Assembly (NCBI GenBank): GCA_003996215.1 | Contig: QJPP01007219.1 | Coordinates: 1,116,001-1,180,000 of the forward strand | DNA: 64,000 nucleotides | Direction of reading: 5' to 3' | Source: Jaltomata sinuosa | Taxonomy: Eukaryota; Streptophyta; Magnoliopsida; Solanales; Solanaceae | Shown here: positions 1 through 10,342 of the stretch, piece after piece | How positions within the stretch are numbered: the stretch's first letter is position 1 | Layout of the letters: the number at the start of each line of letters is the position of its first letter | The notes under the pieces: generated by a model | Databases searched by the model: none | Seen by the model: only the letters and a program-made list of their open reading frames with translations | What the model was told of the DNA's origin: nothing | Translations under genes and position numbers: made by a program

Positions 1-1569
1 GAATCTTTGCTTGTCGGAGTCTTCTCTCTCTTTTTCTGATGTCTTCTTCTTTCTTTAACTTCTCCATTATTGTTGGAGTGTTTTTCTTTGTTATTTCTCC
101 TTGTCTTGACCTTGTGGAGAGCTTTTGACTCTTTTCTTTTCTTTTGAAGTTATTTTGTATTCTTGACTTTCAGAGATGCAACAACTTTTACTTTTCATAG
201 CTTCAAACTTCAATTTTCTTTTGTAATTTACACATCTTCAATGCGCTCAAGCTGCATCCTCTGCATAAGCTGCAAATAAATCATCCATAGGCCCACGAGT
301 TTGATAAGGCTAAGGAAAATTCCTCAAATCTTCTTTCTCAACTGGAGCTTTTCCTTTCGTTTTTGCCACATCTTTCTTGAGATCCTTCACCGCACCCTCA
401 ATAGTGTCCACCCTTTTGCAAAGTTTGGTGATACTTTCCATTACCCGTTGCATGGAATTCTTGACAACTCTTTATATCATACTAGGAAACTTAGTAGCTA
501 ATTCATTCAACTGATCAAAGGTCCTCTAGGTGCAGTAAGTATGGGGGTATGTGTCTCGGAAGCACTCCAAGAGAGAGGTGAAGCTTGTGTTTCAACATCT
601 GAGTCATCAACCTTAACTTCTACTAATGTTTCTACCCTATGCCTTCTGAAGTGGGGGTATCCCTATTAGTTTTCTTATCAAGATCCAGCACACCAGTGGA
701 AGGAATAGGGGTATCACAGCTGAAGAAAGGGATGCCCGCATTGGCACATAGTTTTCTGATTATAACAGGGAAGGGGAATGCATCACCACCCCTACGAGCC
801 TTACTATTGATCACCAAGCCCAATCTCACCAAAGTTGATATGGTCCCCCACCATGATTGAGGCTAACAGAATGGCCCCAAAATGGGTGACCTTTTGGTCA
901 TTCTGAGAAGGTAGGGATCGAGAGCAAACAAAATCATACCAAAGGCAGGCCTTAAAGTACACAGACAATCACCATATGTCACCCCCTATATTGGCCTAAA
1001 GAGGTATGTCAGGAGCAATAATAGGAGCAACCCACTCAAGAGGTCTGTGTTTGACAGTCATTTGGCCATGAGTTCAGGTGCTGGCTCAATTAGGGTGCTC
1101 CAATAGATGGAATTAATTATATCTGGAGTGATCCATATTTCCTTGGCTCAAACTATTACTGATTCCAAAGTGGGGAAATTTTCTGGTCCCCCTTTATAGC
1201 CCTTAGCATCTTGTGTGGCTTGATATGAGGCATAAAACTCCTAGACTATCTCCTTGTAATAGTTCTTGGGCACCTCCTAAAATGGTTTCCACTGTCGATT
1301 GGAAAACTTCTCAGGGATGTTGGGTAGGTTATCCCCCACTGCATCCAGATTGAAGCTCTGCTTCGTGTTGAGGACCTGCCACTGTCACGATCATAGATGG
1401 CCCTCATACCTTCAACCCCAAACCAAATCCTCTCCTCCTCTAAAATTTGGGCACGAGAAGATGTTGTGGCTTTGTTCTTGACCTTTAAGGTTGGATTGGA
1501 GGAGGAGGGAGCTATAAGCCTTCTCAAACTCCTTTCAGCGTTGCCCCTGCTAGAAGGCATGTTATGCAC
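1..1569 (-). pseudogene. Broken 'putative plant transposon protein' gene, runs off left edge
   Basis: Read on the minus strand, a start near 1569 (MHNMPSS...) opens a basic, serine-rich leader. After a frame change near 1370 the family hallmark EFYASYQAT appears, following PKNYYKEIV and one stop. Further down (632-832) RLGLVINSKARRGGDAFPFP and a cysteine-containing stretch match the end of the domain. The last 500 bases encode a lysine/glutamate-rich tail in fragments. Several in-frame stops and at least one frame change make it a pseudogene. The family (Pfam 'putative plant transposon protein', name from memory) has no proven function and is common in plant non-autonomous elements. Similar genes lie at 47823-48833 and 59274-60345. 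It sits in sense orientation downstream of the degenerate tRNA-Asp PBS at 2824. Family membership is a motif judgement. Confidence 0.6.
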
Positions 1570-2580
1570 ATAGATATTTTCGGTCCAAAAATAAAAGCAA
1601 AATCTTTTTGTGTGAATCCCAAGTACCCACTATCAATTCTACATCAAAAATTATAAACTTCTTTCTTAAGCAAGAATACAACCAAGTAAGGTAAATCAAT
1701 GTTTTCAACCATCAATTTTAGAGTTGAAATATGGTGAAATCACTAGACCCATTTTATATTAGCAATTATAAACACAAATAAGCAATACCCATACCCTTTT
1801 ATCAAGTACCCATCATCTACACATCCCTAGAAAAGAAAACTTAGTCACTCATGCTAAAGGAAGGAAAAAGTATACACATAGGGAAATTCAAATTCCTTTT
1901 AATTAATTATAGTAAGAATACAATATCCAAGCTCAAATTTACAAGCTCAAGATTAAAGATTGAGAGAATGGGTTGAAACCCTCTTCCTTGCCTTTGGAGA
2001 GAAACTTGCTTTAAAGGTGAAAATTGTTCAAAAACTATTCAGAACTGTCTAAAATAGTTCCTGAATTTGGGTTTAGGAACATTCCTAAAATGTTATACAA
2101 AATTGGACAAAAATGCCCTTCGAGGGTTGTGAGACGCGACGTGCGGTTCGCATGTCGTGAAGTACGCATCACACAACACTCTTCAGTGGTCCAGTGACAT
2201 GAGCTGACTTGGGAGCTTCATGCAAAGTGGGGTGCAGTTCACACCAGGCAATGTGCACATCGCACAGCGACTGCACCCCGTAACAAATTCTTCAGCCAAT
2301 GCATGAGCCTTGTGCAGTGGGAGGTGCGGACCGCACCTCGTGTTATGTGTTTCGCACGAGGTCCGCACCTCTCGGCAGAATCTCCATCTTGTTCCATCCT
2401 TCACATTAACTCCTTTTCAGCTCTTTTGGGTCTAATTCTTTGTTTTCCATCTTCGGATAAAAGTACCGGCATTCATGTAAATAAAGTCAATAAGAACCTC
2501 TAAATCTTATCAAAACATATCAATAATTCTTGAATAAAGGCTAAATGAGTTGGTAGATTATCGACTCATCATGCGCAAAA
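1570..2580 (-). mobile_element. Non-coding part of Athila-type non-autonomous element
   Basis: No coding frame is supported here. On the minus strand this is the leader of the pseudogene at 1-1569. It parallels by layout and loose wording 60345-61230 and the LTR at 55662-57044: a cluster of GTGCGGACCGCAC-like words, then a stretch containing CTCCAAAGGCAAGG, then AT-rich sequence before the start codon. The end near 2550-2570 resembles the LTR edge at 57021-57044 (TTGGTAGA...). It could therefore be an LTR-derived promoter region rather than simple internal sequence. Confidence 0.4.
2115..2360. repeat. Cluster of GTGCGGACCGCAC-like self-complementary words
   Basis: Repeated short words around GTGCGGACCGCAC, GTGCGGTTCGCA, GGTCCGCACCTC and GTGAGACGCGACG are spread over about 250 bases. 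Several are self-complementary. The cluster lies upstream, on the minus strand, of the pseudogene at 1-1569, as comparable clusters do for the related genes at 47823 and 59274. Confidence 0.55.
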
Positions 2581-2584
2581 CTCA

Positions 2585-2690
2585 TTCTCGGAAATATTAT
2601 ATCAGTTTTTCCACAAGTGAGGTCCTCCACAATTAATACAAGGATCATTATAATAAGAATACCTAGTATTCAACCAATTTAAATTTCATT
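2585..2690 (-). pseudogene. Gag-like zinc-knuckle fragment
   Basis: The minus strand encodes a short stretch with CINCGGPHL, preceded by an aromatic- and asparagine-rich leader and followed by a stop. It aligns by eye with the first cysteine motif of the gag-like ORFs at 62826-63113 (CCYCEGPHLRRKC) and 9721-10053 (VYCGGPHLGQRC). Only the first knuckle survives. Its place just downstream of the degenerate PBS at 2824-2841 matches the layout at the other two loci. Confidence 0.5.
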
Positions 2691-2823
2691 ATGTCATGTC
2701 ACAAATGATAAAAAAAATCTACTAAAAAATATATAATAAAAAGAATTACTACTCAAAAATATAATAAAAACTTGAATAAATAAAAAGAAAAAGTATAATC
2801 TAGATAAACAAGTAATTTCTAAA

Positions 2824-2841
2824 TCTCTGGAAATGGAGTCA
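2824..2841 (-). other. Degenerate tRNA-Asp primer-binding site
   Basis: The plus strand reads TCTCTGGAAATGGAGTCA. It matches the 3' end of plant tRNA-Asp (TCCCCGGCAACGGCGCCA, from memory) at 12 of 18 positions, with four of the six differences C to T. The clean version is at 63205-63222. Assignment depends on position: a zinc-knuckle fragment on one side and LTR-like sequence on the other. Confidence 0.45.
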
Positions 2842-2847
2842 CAAAGT

Positions 2848-3216
2848 TTTTGTCTCCCACAACACACACAAGTGTATGCGATCATCAAGTAATATAATTA
2901 TTACAAGCAATCGGATGTCAAACTCGTAGGAAATTATAATTAACTATTTACTAAATTAAACTAGTTCTAATTATTTACTCAAGCTATGAATACTAAAGAT
3001 TTGAATGGTTGTTGATTATGCTACTGATTATACTAAAGAAAGAAAATAATTGAAACTAAATGTCAAATTTCAATTTACTAGCGTGAGAAATTATTCGAGC
3101 AAGTAAAAGTAAAATTGGGGGAAAGTTTTGGGAAATTCACAATTCGCAATGTAACAAGAGGGAATTTAAACACAATTGATGAAATCAAGAGAAGGAAGAC
3201 TAGGGGCGTGCTTCCG
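2848..3216 (-). mobile_element. Athila/Tat-type LTR stub, cut by Tekay LTR
   Basis: This AT-rich stretch begins with a CACACAAGTGTATGCGATCA segment, wording that recurs in Athila/Tat LTRs and, inverted, at 29755-29790. It has no coding capacity. It ends abruptly where the Tekay LTR starts at 3217, so only the PBS-proximal part of a 5' LTR in minus orientation remains. Confidence 0.45.
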
Positions 3217-3587
3217 TGTCACCCCCCGAGGCTACCCCCTAGACGTAACATGGGACCTGGGACCACAAGTAGCCCAAGTTAATCCTTGGTCATAGCATAC
3301 TCATATCAATAAAAGAAATACAACGGAAGCATACTAGATAAAGATAGGCAACCATAACTTAAATAAGAACAAGGTCTAAGAAGTATCAAATCCATAAAAC
3401 GGAATACAAGTCTAGCTATGTCTGAAGCCTATAAACTATCATAAGAGTTGATGGCACAAGACCCTAACTAACTCGAGAAAACTCAAGAAAAGACATAACA
3501 GTAACTAACATAGCTATGGTCCTCGAGTAATGAGGACTCACCAACTAAGTCTGGAGAACTGATAACGGTTAGCCACGAATCAGAGGG

Positions 3588-3693
3588 TAAGAGCCTGAAT
3601 CTGCATCATCAAGAGGAAGTAGCGCAAGATATGTGCAGTATAAGAGCCTGAATCTGCATCATCAAGAGGAAGTAGCGCAAGATATGTGCAGTA
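3588..3693. repeat. Perfect 53-bp tandem duplication
   Basis: The unit starting TAAGAGCCTGAATCTGCATC and ending ATGTGCAGTA occurs twice back to back (3588-3640 and 3641-3693) with no difference that I can see. Because the two copies are identical, the duplication is probably recent compared with the rest of this LTR. Confidence 0.95.
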
Positions 3694-4859
3694 CTATAGG
3701 ATGTACTGAGTATGTGGGATATGCATAAATGAAATCAAAACATGCTTAAAACATACTTAAATCTAAAATCATGCATAAAAGAGATATCGTGGTAAAATAC
3801 CATAAGTAAAGCTTAAATCATGAATTAGGATAATTTGATGCATAAAACTTTCTTATGGGAGTTTGTCATAACCGACAATAGACCATGTGAGCTACATGGA
3901 ATCCAACTATAACTCTAGTTGGCAAAGCTACCCCGAACCTTGCCAAGGAAAGGGGTACTAAACATATCATAGCGTAGAACCACTTTCATAAAGGACACTC
4001 TCAACTAACAAGGATCCATCTTCATGAGGAAACACTCTCAACTAACGAGGACCCTCTTCACCTACGCTGGCAACATAGTTTTGAACTTGGATAATCAGAC
4101 CCTCATCGCTCGGTGCTAAATACTACTCCCAAAAATATGCATGCATATAGCTCATATAAACTTGTGACATATTTGATGTCAAATATGTTTGAAAAGCATA
4201 AGGACATATTTAATGTCATGCAAACTCAAATCATAAGTCTTAAAGCTTAGCATAGCCATAATTCACTTTTCTTTCTAAATTCATAACTTGAAGAATTTGG
4301 CATGCAATTTCATAAATACTTGAGATCAAAATATCAATGCATGTAATTTTCCGAAAATCAAAACATGCATGCAAAATTTAGCTAGAGTTAGCCTTCAAAT
4401 CATAAGGTGAATAATAAGTTGCAAGACCCACGTAAATTATGAAATTGAACTTAGAATTTATTGAAGAATCATGAGAAGATACTTAATAGAAAAGCCCATG
4501 AGAATTGGGTAAGAACCCTAACTTGAAATTCATAAATTCATTTTAGAAGAATTGGGGTTTTGGGCAAAAGGGTGAAAGAATCCCCTTATTGAATACCCAC
4601 ATACCTTAATTGAAGCTAACCCAACTAAAATTTAAAAGAAGAGGAGGCTTGAACTTGGAGCTTGAGACTTGGAGCTTAAAGGAGTTCCTTTCCCAATTTG
4701 GTAGATGAATGAGAGATAATGAGAGTCTTAGGATAAATGAGGTAGAAACCCTACTAAAAGTTGCCAAAACAACCTCACTTAGGAGTTAAAAGGGTGGGTA
4801 ATTATGAAAATACCCCTGAATTTAAGCTAGGATAAAAAAATAAAATGACTCGGCTTCAA

Positions 4860-5290
4860 GGACCACGAGTCAGTCCATGAACCGTCAAGGAGGATGACAG
4901 ACCATCATCTGGTCCGTGGTTTCACGAACCAATTCAGGGGGTCTACTGGAATGCCATACCATGAGTCACTTTACGGTCTGTGCTCCATAACAATGGACCA
5001 TCCTGTTGACTCATGGTTTAACTCAAAGGAATGAGGATCCTCTGATCGTCACGAACTATGGATGGACGCACGACTCGTGATTCAAGAGGACGAGTCATCA
5101 ACCAACTCGTCATGCCCAAGACCCCTTATGAGGGTCCTCTAGAACTTTGAACCACGAGTCTACAGGACTGGCTGTGGTTCCAAACCACAAGCCATCGAGT
5201 GACTCGTAGAACGAGGGAAGAGCATAGTTAAGAGTAGACCATGGGTAAGACTACGGATCGTGATCTAGGACTACGGTCTGTTATCTGGCC
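4860..5290. repeat. Cluster of CCACGAGTC / GACTCGTGG and GGTCCGTGG words
   Basis: Within the Tekay LTR, words such as CCACGAGTC, GACTCGTGA, GGTCCGTGG, TACGGTCTG and their complements recur about fifteen times in 430 bases, in both orientations. On the minus strand the cluster is followed by an A/T-rich block near 4830-4850. Its place in the LTR corresponds to U3. Confidence 0.6.
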
Positions 5291-5363
5291 CATTATCCCT
5301 GAGAATTTTACAAACTTCTTAGAATTCAGGTTTAACAGCTGAATCAAATTCTGGAGTGTTACA

Positions 5364-5379
5364 ATATCTCCCCCTTGGG
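5364..5379 (-). other. Polypurine tract of minus-strand Tekay element
   Basis: The plus strand reads ATATCTCCCCCTTGGG, i.e. CCCAAGGGGGAGATAT on the minus strand directly before the LTR start TGTAACACTCC. This is the usual plus-strand primer position of gypsy elements and fixes the 3' LTR boundary. Confidence 0.8.
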
Positions 5380-5599
5380 ATCATTCGTCATCGAATGAAG
5401 ACTAAGAAAGGAAAACTAGAGAGAAAACAGCCCAACCAAACAACAAAGCATGAAAACTCAAGGATAAACATGAAAACTGAGCTTTTCAACCTAAAACATG
5501 ACTGAACTAACTTTGAAAAACATGAATGCATGCTAGAATCATGGGGGAAACTGATAGAACAAAATTGGAGGAAAATACTAAGGAGGAAACTAATACCTC

Positions 5600-8402
5600 A
5601 AGCTGAAACTGGGTCAGAAGGAAAGAGATGAGGGTACTTGACTTTCATGATTGCTTCTGCTTCCCAAGTAGCTCCCCTAACTAGCTGATTTCTCCAAAGA
5701 ACATTTATGGAAGCGACTTCTTTGTTTCTCAACCTCTAGACCTGATGATCAAGAATCTTCATGGGAACTTCCTCATAAGTAAGGTTATCCTCCACACTCA
5801 CATCTTCCAAAGGAACAATCAAGGTCGGATCACAAACACACTTCTTCAACAAGGAAACATGAAAAATTGGATGAACCGCTTCTAAATCAGATGGCAAATC
5901 TAACTCATAAGGGACACTACCAACTCTCCTCATAATCCGATAAGGACCAACATAGCGGGGACTAAGCTTCCCTTTCTCGCCAAATCTCATCACACCCTTC
6001 ATGGGTGACACCTTCAGAAATACCCTATCATCAACCTCACACTCTAACTCTCTTCTTCTCACATCCGCATATGATTTTTGATGACTCTGAGCGGTCTTCA
6101 ACCTCTTTGTAATGATCTGAACCTTCTCCATAGTCTTATGAATGGAATCTGGACCAATCAAAGCAGCCTCACCTTCCTCAAACCAACCAATAGGATATCT
6201 ATACCTCCGCCCATAAAGTGCCTCATAAAGAGCCATCTGGATTCTAGAATAAAAGATGTTATTGTAGGCAAATCGATAAGAGGTAAGTGATCATCCCAAT
6301 TACCTTTAAAATCAATCATACAATCTCTCAAAATATCCTCCAAAGTCTGAATAGTAGGTTCTGCCTAGCCATCCGTCTTAGGGTGAAAAGTTGTGCTAAG
6401 CTTCACCTGAGTACCAAGACCTCTATGAAAAGACTTCCAAAACTGGGATATAAACTGAGTACCTCTATCTGAAATGATAGACAATGGAACACCATACAAT
6501 CTGACTATCTTTCAAATGTAAAGCCTAGCATAATCATCCACTGAATCAATAGTATTAACAGCCAAAAAGTGGGATGACTTAGTCATCCGGTCGATAATCA
6601 CCCAAATTGAATCACGTTGCCTATGAGTACGAGGCAAATCAGTAATGAAGTCCATATTGATCGCTTCCCACTTCCAAGCAGGAAGATCAATATCCTGAGT
6701 CATACCACCCGGTCGCTGATGCTCTACTTTTACTTATTGACAGTTGGGACACCTAGCCTCAAAACCTGCTATGTCCCTCTTTATGACATTCCACCAATAG
6801 ACTTTCCATAGGTCACAATACATCTTGGTGGCATCGGGGTGAATAGAATACTTGGAACTATGATCCTCTGCTAAAATCTGCTATCTCAACCCATCAACGT
6901 CAGGAACACACAATCGACCCTAATATCGAAGCACACCATCTCCCCCTTAGGAGAAAACCTCTACCCTTTGTTGATGGACGGCACCATTAAACTGGTACAA
7001 AATCGGATCATTGTCTTGATTCTCTTTCACCTCAGCTACCAAATATGATTCGAAACTATTCTGAACAATAACACCACCTTATGTCGAATCATAAGACGAA
7101 CTCCTAATCGAGAAAGTCAATGAATATCCTTGGCAAATTTCTTCTTTTTGTCCTAAACTGAAGACACACTACCCATAGACAATCTACTAAGGGAATCATC
7201 CATGACATTGGCCTTACTAGGATAGCAGAGCACGCTCATATCATAATCCTTAAGAAGCTCCAACCATCTCCTTTGACGAAGATTCAGTTCCTTTTGAGTG
7301 AACACATACTGAAGGCTCTTATGATCGGTGAATACATCCACGTGGACACTATATAAGTAGTGTCTCCAAATCATCGAAGCAAAAACCACGACCGTTAACT
7401 CAAGATCATGAGTAGGGTAGTTCTTCTCATGAATCTTAAGCTGTCTCGAAGCATAAATAATCACCTTATCACGCTACATCAACACACAACCCAAACCAAT
7501 CCTAGAAGCATCACAATACAAAACAAAGTCATCTAGGCCCTCGAGTAGAGCCAACATAGGAGTGGTGGTCAACCTAGTCTTTAATTCCTGAAAGTTCTTC
7601 CCACATTGATCAGACCACTGAAATTTATCCTTCTTCTGAGTTAACCGAGTCAATGGGGCAACAATGGAGGAAAACCCTTCCACAAATCTCTTGTAGTAAC
7701 CACCCAAACCTAAAAAGCTCCTAATATCATATGGGGAAATAGGTCTAGGAGAGTTCTTTACTGCCTCAATTTTTTGAAAATCAACTCGAAGACCATCTCT
7801 AGTCACAATATGACCCAGAAAGGTAACAGACTGCATCCAAAACTCACACATGCTAAACTTTGCAAATAATTGTCGATCTTTGAGAGTTTGCAACACCACT
7901 CTCAAATGGTCCGCATGCTCTTTCTCATTCCAAGAATAGATAAGGATATCATCAATAAACACAATCACAAACATATCCAAATATTGTTTGAACACACGGT
8001 TCATCAAATCCATAAAAGCTGTGGGATCATTCGTTAGACCAAAAAACATCACAACAAATTCATAATGATCATATCGAGTTCTGAAGGCTGTGTTCAGAAT
8101 ATCACACTCTCGAACACGAAGCTGATGATAACCGGATCTAAGGTTAATCTTAGAGAAGAAACTAGCACCCTGAAACTGATCGAACAAGTCATCAATCCTA
8201 GAAATGGGATACTTATTCTTGATTGTGACCTTGTTCAACTGATGGTAGCCTATACAACTTCTGAGGGAACCATCTTTATTTTGCACGAATAAGACTGGAG
8301 CACCCTATGGAGAGATGTTGGGTCAAATAAAACCCTTATCAAGGAGGTCTTTCAACTGATCCTTTAGTTCCTTAAGCTTCATGGGAGCCATTCTATAGGG
8401 AG
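5600..8402 (-). pseudogene. Tekay/Del chromovirus pol (RT, RNase H, integrase, chromodomain), 5'-truncated
   Basis: Read from 8402 downward, sequence begins inside the reverse transcriptase; gag and protease are absent. RT motifs are clear in 7474-8286 (FSKINLRSGYHQL, FVIVFIDDILIYS with FIDD, FLGHIV), then RNase H (YCDASRIGLG, FTDHKSLQY, 7153-7464). Integrase is scattered over 5736-6900 (MDFITDLPRTH, DSIWVIIDRMTKSSHF, ALYGRRYRYPIGW), and a C-terminal region (VSPMKGVMRFGEKGKLSPRYVGP) leads to a chromodomain near 5600-5735 (TWEAE). Stops interrupt it; where flanking residues are conserved they look like CAG to TAG, CGA to TGA or TGG to TAG. Non-functional. The break at 8402 falls exactly where a different family begins. 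Confidence 0.85.
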
Positions 8403-8714
8403 GAATAATGATAGGATTCAGCAAACCAACAGATTACTAACCCCCAACTAGATTTCACTCATAATTTCATACCACACACCCACTTTGCACATTATGAGGA
8501 AAGCAAAAGATCAACACCCACTTGGGATTTTAGAGCACTTACAAGCACAATGAGGGTAGATTGAAAAAGAGAAAATGGAGATCATACCTAAGGAGTTGCA
8601 AATATGCTTATGGAATTGAAGTTGAGGGATGAATTATTCTTGCCTTTAGGAGAGAAGGGACCCAAGTTTCAAAGCAGTTTTTGCTCTTGAAATGGTTTAT
8701 GTAACTATTTAAAA

Positions 8715-8890
8715 CCTAGAAACTGTTCAGTGCCTCGCAGTTGCGAGGATCTGTCATGTGATCACAATAAGTTAAACTCACCCGACTCCACGCGATCGCA
8801 ACGTGTTCACGCGGTCACGAGGAGTCAAAGAAATTTTTGCTTATCGCGATCGCGGGGTTCAGGCTCTATGATCGCGATGCTTTGGCATCC
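8715..8890. repeat. GCGATCGC word cluster
   Basis: Words like GCGATCGCG, CACGCGATCGCAACG and CACGCGGTCACG recur over 170 bases, matching the cluster at 61070-61220 in the other copy. An A/T-rich TATTTAAAACC lies just beyond at about 8707-8717, downstream on the minus strand. A second word type (GTGCGA, GCACATGCC) follows at 8925-9070. Confidence 0.6.
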
Positions 8891-9232
8891 ACCGAGTTTC
8901 TGAATTTTTGTTCAGCGTACTATTTTGTCGTGCGACTCCAGGTGTGATGGGCACTTTGGGAGGTGCAAAATGCACCACGTTCGCACATGCCAGAATTTTA
9001 ATCAGTTTACTATTTACTTGTGCGATAGCATGTGCAGTGGGCACTTTTTCTAGTGTGAAAAGCACGTTTTTCAGAGGTATTTTTGGTGCTTCTCAACACT
9101 TGGTTCCTCTTCTCATTCCTTTGGGAACCTAAAACACATCAAAAAGAAACAAAACGTGAAGTAAAGCATAAAGAAAATGGGTTGCCTCCCATCAAGCACA
9201 CATTTTAATGTTGCAGCGCGACACAAGATACC

Positions 9233-9703
9233 TCACCATTTGGATCTCCATTTGGAAGATTTGAATCTTTGACCTAAACTTGAATCGAATTTACTGTGAC
9301 AATCCCGGGGTGAAGGTTTGAACATGAGAAAGCCATTCTTTTGATTTCGCATTTTGCACTTTTTGGCCTTCAAGTGAGGGAGGACACTTTGCCTTCTTTC
9401 CATGAAAAACTTAAAACTGGTTAGACATTCATCCATCCTCCTTCCAAGGTCTTCCAAAAGCATGATTACTTTGACTCCCGTCCATTCAATCAAACTTAAG
9501 GTCGAACAAAGGTTGAAGTGGGATTTGGGCGTCTCCACCTTCAAGCTTGCCTCATTCATAAAATCCTCACTTAGAGATGCTATGACATCATGACCCATAA
9601 ATGGAGTAGTTGGTTGAAACACCACCTTGAATTCATGATCCTCCCTTGTGTTTTCCCATTTTTTAGCCCTTGCGTCCACAATGGCTTGCTTTATGGATTG
9701 CAC
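9233..9703 (-). CDS. Gag-like ORF of non-autonomous element, C-terminal part (156 aa)
   Basis: This open frame has no stop over 156 residues. Its last about 90 residues (SLIEWTGVKVIMLLEDLGRR ... KFDSSLGQRFKSSKWRSKW, then stop) match the ORF at 61570-61932 closely, including the position of the stop. That conservation argues for a real, once-selected protein end rather than a chance frame. Its start (MQSIKQAIVDARAKK) matches MQSKKQGFMDARAKE at 62565, so it looks like an internally deleted version of the longer frame set at 61570-62565. I recognise no catalytic motif. It is lysine-rich and lies between the zinc-knuckle ORF and the word cluster. Function unknown. Confidence 0.5.
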   Translation of the reverse strand: MQSIKQAIVDARAKKWENTREDHEFKVVFQPTTPFMGHDVIASLSEDFMNEASLKVETPKSHFNLCSTLSLIEWTGVKVIMLLEDLGRRMDECLTSFKFFMERRQSVLPHLKAKKCKMRNQKNGFLMFKPSPRDCHSKFDSSLGQRFKSSKWRSKW

Positions 9704-9720
9704 ACTCTCCTCTTAGGTTT

Positions 9721-10053
9721 CTAGAGAGGCAAAGAGGTTTGGAGCTTGACACATAGGCCTTCTTCTCTTGTGGAGTCATGGTCCCTGTTAAGGTCACAAG
9801 CACCACTAGCAACATTATTAGCACAAGAAGGGGGAGGGGGACGATCATCATTGGGGCATTCACTCCAACGTCCGTCACGACCACCATACAAATAGCAATT
9901 TCTCCCATCATAGGTGCGAGAAGGAGAATAGCTTCCTCTCCTAGGGCCAATTCTACACCTTTGTCCAAGGTGGGGTCCTCCACAATACACAAAATAGTCG
10001 AGAATATAAATTGGGATGCAAATATCAATATTTTTAACATTCAAATAAGCCAT
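9721..10053 (-). CDS. Gag-like zinc-knuckle ORF (110 aa)
   Basis: The protein starts about 110 bases after the PBS at 10160-10177, the normal place for gag. It carries a first cysteine motif (YCGGPHLGQRC) and a second (CYLYGGRDGRWSEC, where the second cysteine is replaced by tyrosine; the other copy has CYLCGGRDGHWRNC). An acidic, proline-rich stretch follows (CPNDDRPPPP). The paralogue is at 62826-63113. Zinc knuckles at the N-terminus with no visible capsid domain are unusual for gag, so the name is positional. RNA binding is an inference. Confidence 0.5.
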   Translation of the reverse strand: MAYLNVKNIDICIPIYILDYFVYCGGPHLGQRCRIGPRRGSYSPSRTYDGRNCYLYGGRDGRWSECPNDDRPPPPSCANNVASGACDLNRDHDSTREEGLCVKLQTSLPL

Positions 10054-10159
10054 GATGCCATCAACGAACTAAAAAGTAAACAAATAAAAACAATTATTCA
10101 CAAAATTGAACTAGATTAAGTAAACTCAAATTCTAAACTAAATCAATACACAAAATTAT

Positions 10160-10177
10160 TCCCCGACACCGGTGCCA
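10160..10177 (-). other. tRNA-Asp primer-binding site (mutated)
   Basis: The plus strand reads TCCCCGACACCGGTGCCA, which differs at four positions from the tRNA-Asp 3' end and three from the cleaner copy at 63205-63222. It lies five bases from the LTR segment that starts near 10182. Confidence 0.65.
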
Positions 10178-10181
10178 TTTT

Positions 10182-10342
10182 TCATAAAGCACAAATCATG
10201 CTCTCCAAGTACGAGGTCACAATGATCGTTAGAGCAAAACAAAATTTATAATTCCCAATAAGTGTCGGGGTCATAACCAAGGGAACAATGTAGTCGCGAT
10301 TGGGCTAATAAAGAATCTAAGCAACTTATTGAAGTTGAAAAT
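10182..10342 (-). mobile_element. Athila-type LTR fragment
   Basis: About 160 bases match the PBS-proximal part of the LTRs at 55662 and 63227, including AGTGTCGGGGTC, CAAGGGAACAATGTAGTCGC and TAAAGAATCTAAGCAACTTA. The match stops at 10342, where an RT coding fragment begins. Confidence 0.75.

Larger units (their letters stand above)
3217..5363 (-). mobile_element. 3' LTR of minus-strand Tekay/Del element
   Basis: On the plus strand it runs from TGTCACCC to GTTACA, so the minus strand starts TGTAACACTCC and ends GGGTGACA, giving TG...CA ends and about 2.15 kb. A purine-rich tract lies immediately outside at 5364-5379 on the minus strand, followed by a chromodomain-ending pol, which marks this as the 3' LTR. 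It holds a 53-bp duplication (3588-3693) and a word cluster (4860-5290). The partner 5' LTR is missing, so no target duplication can be checked. Confidence 0.8.
8403..10342 (-). mobile_element. Truncated Athila-type non-autonomous element (second copy)
   Basis: From AGGATTCAGCAAACCAACAG onward this stretch follows 60750-63390 base by base with moderate divergence: word cluster, gag-like ORFs, tRNA-Asp PBS and the start of the LTR. It is shorter than the copy at 60750-63227 by about 0.7 kb, lost between the ORF end near 9690 and the zinc-knuckle part. Both ends are broken: 8402/8403 against Tekay RT and 10342/10343 against an Athila RT. No plant-transposon-protein gene remains. Confidence 0.75.
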
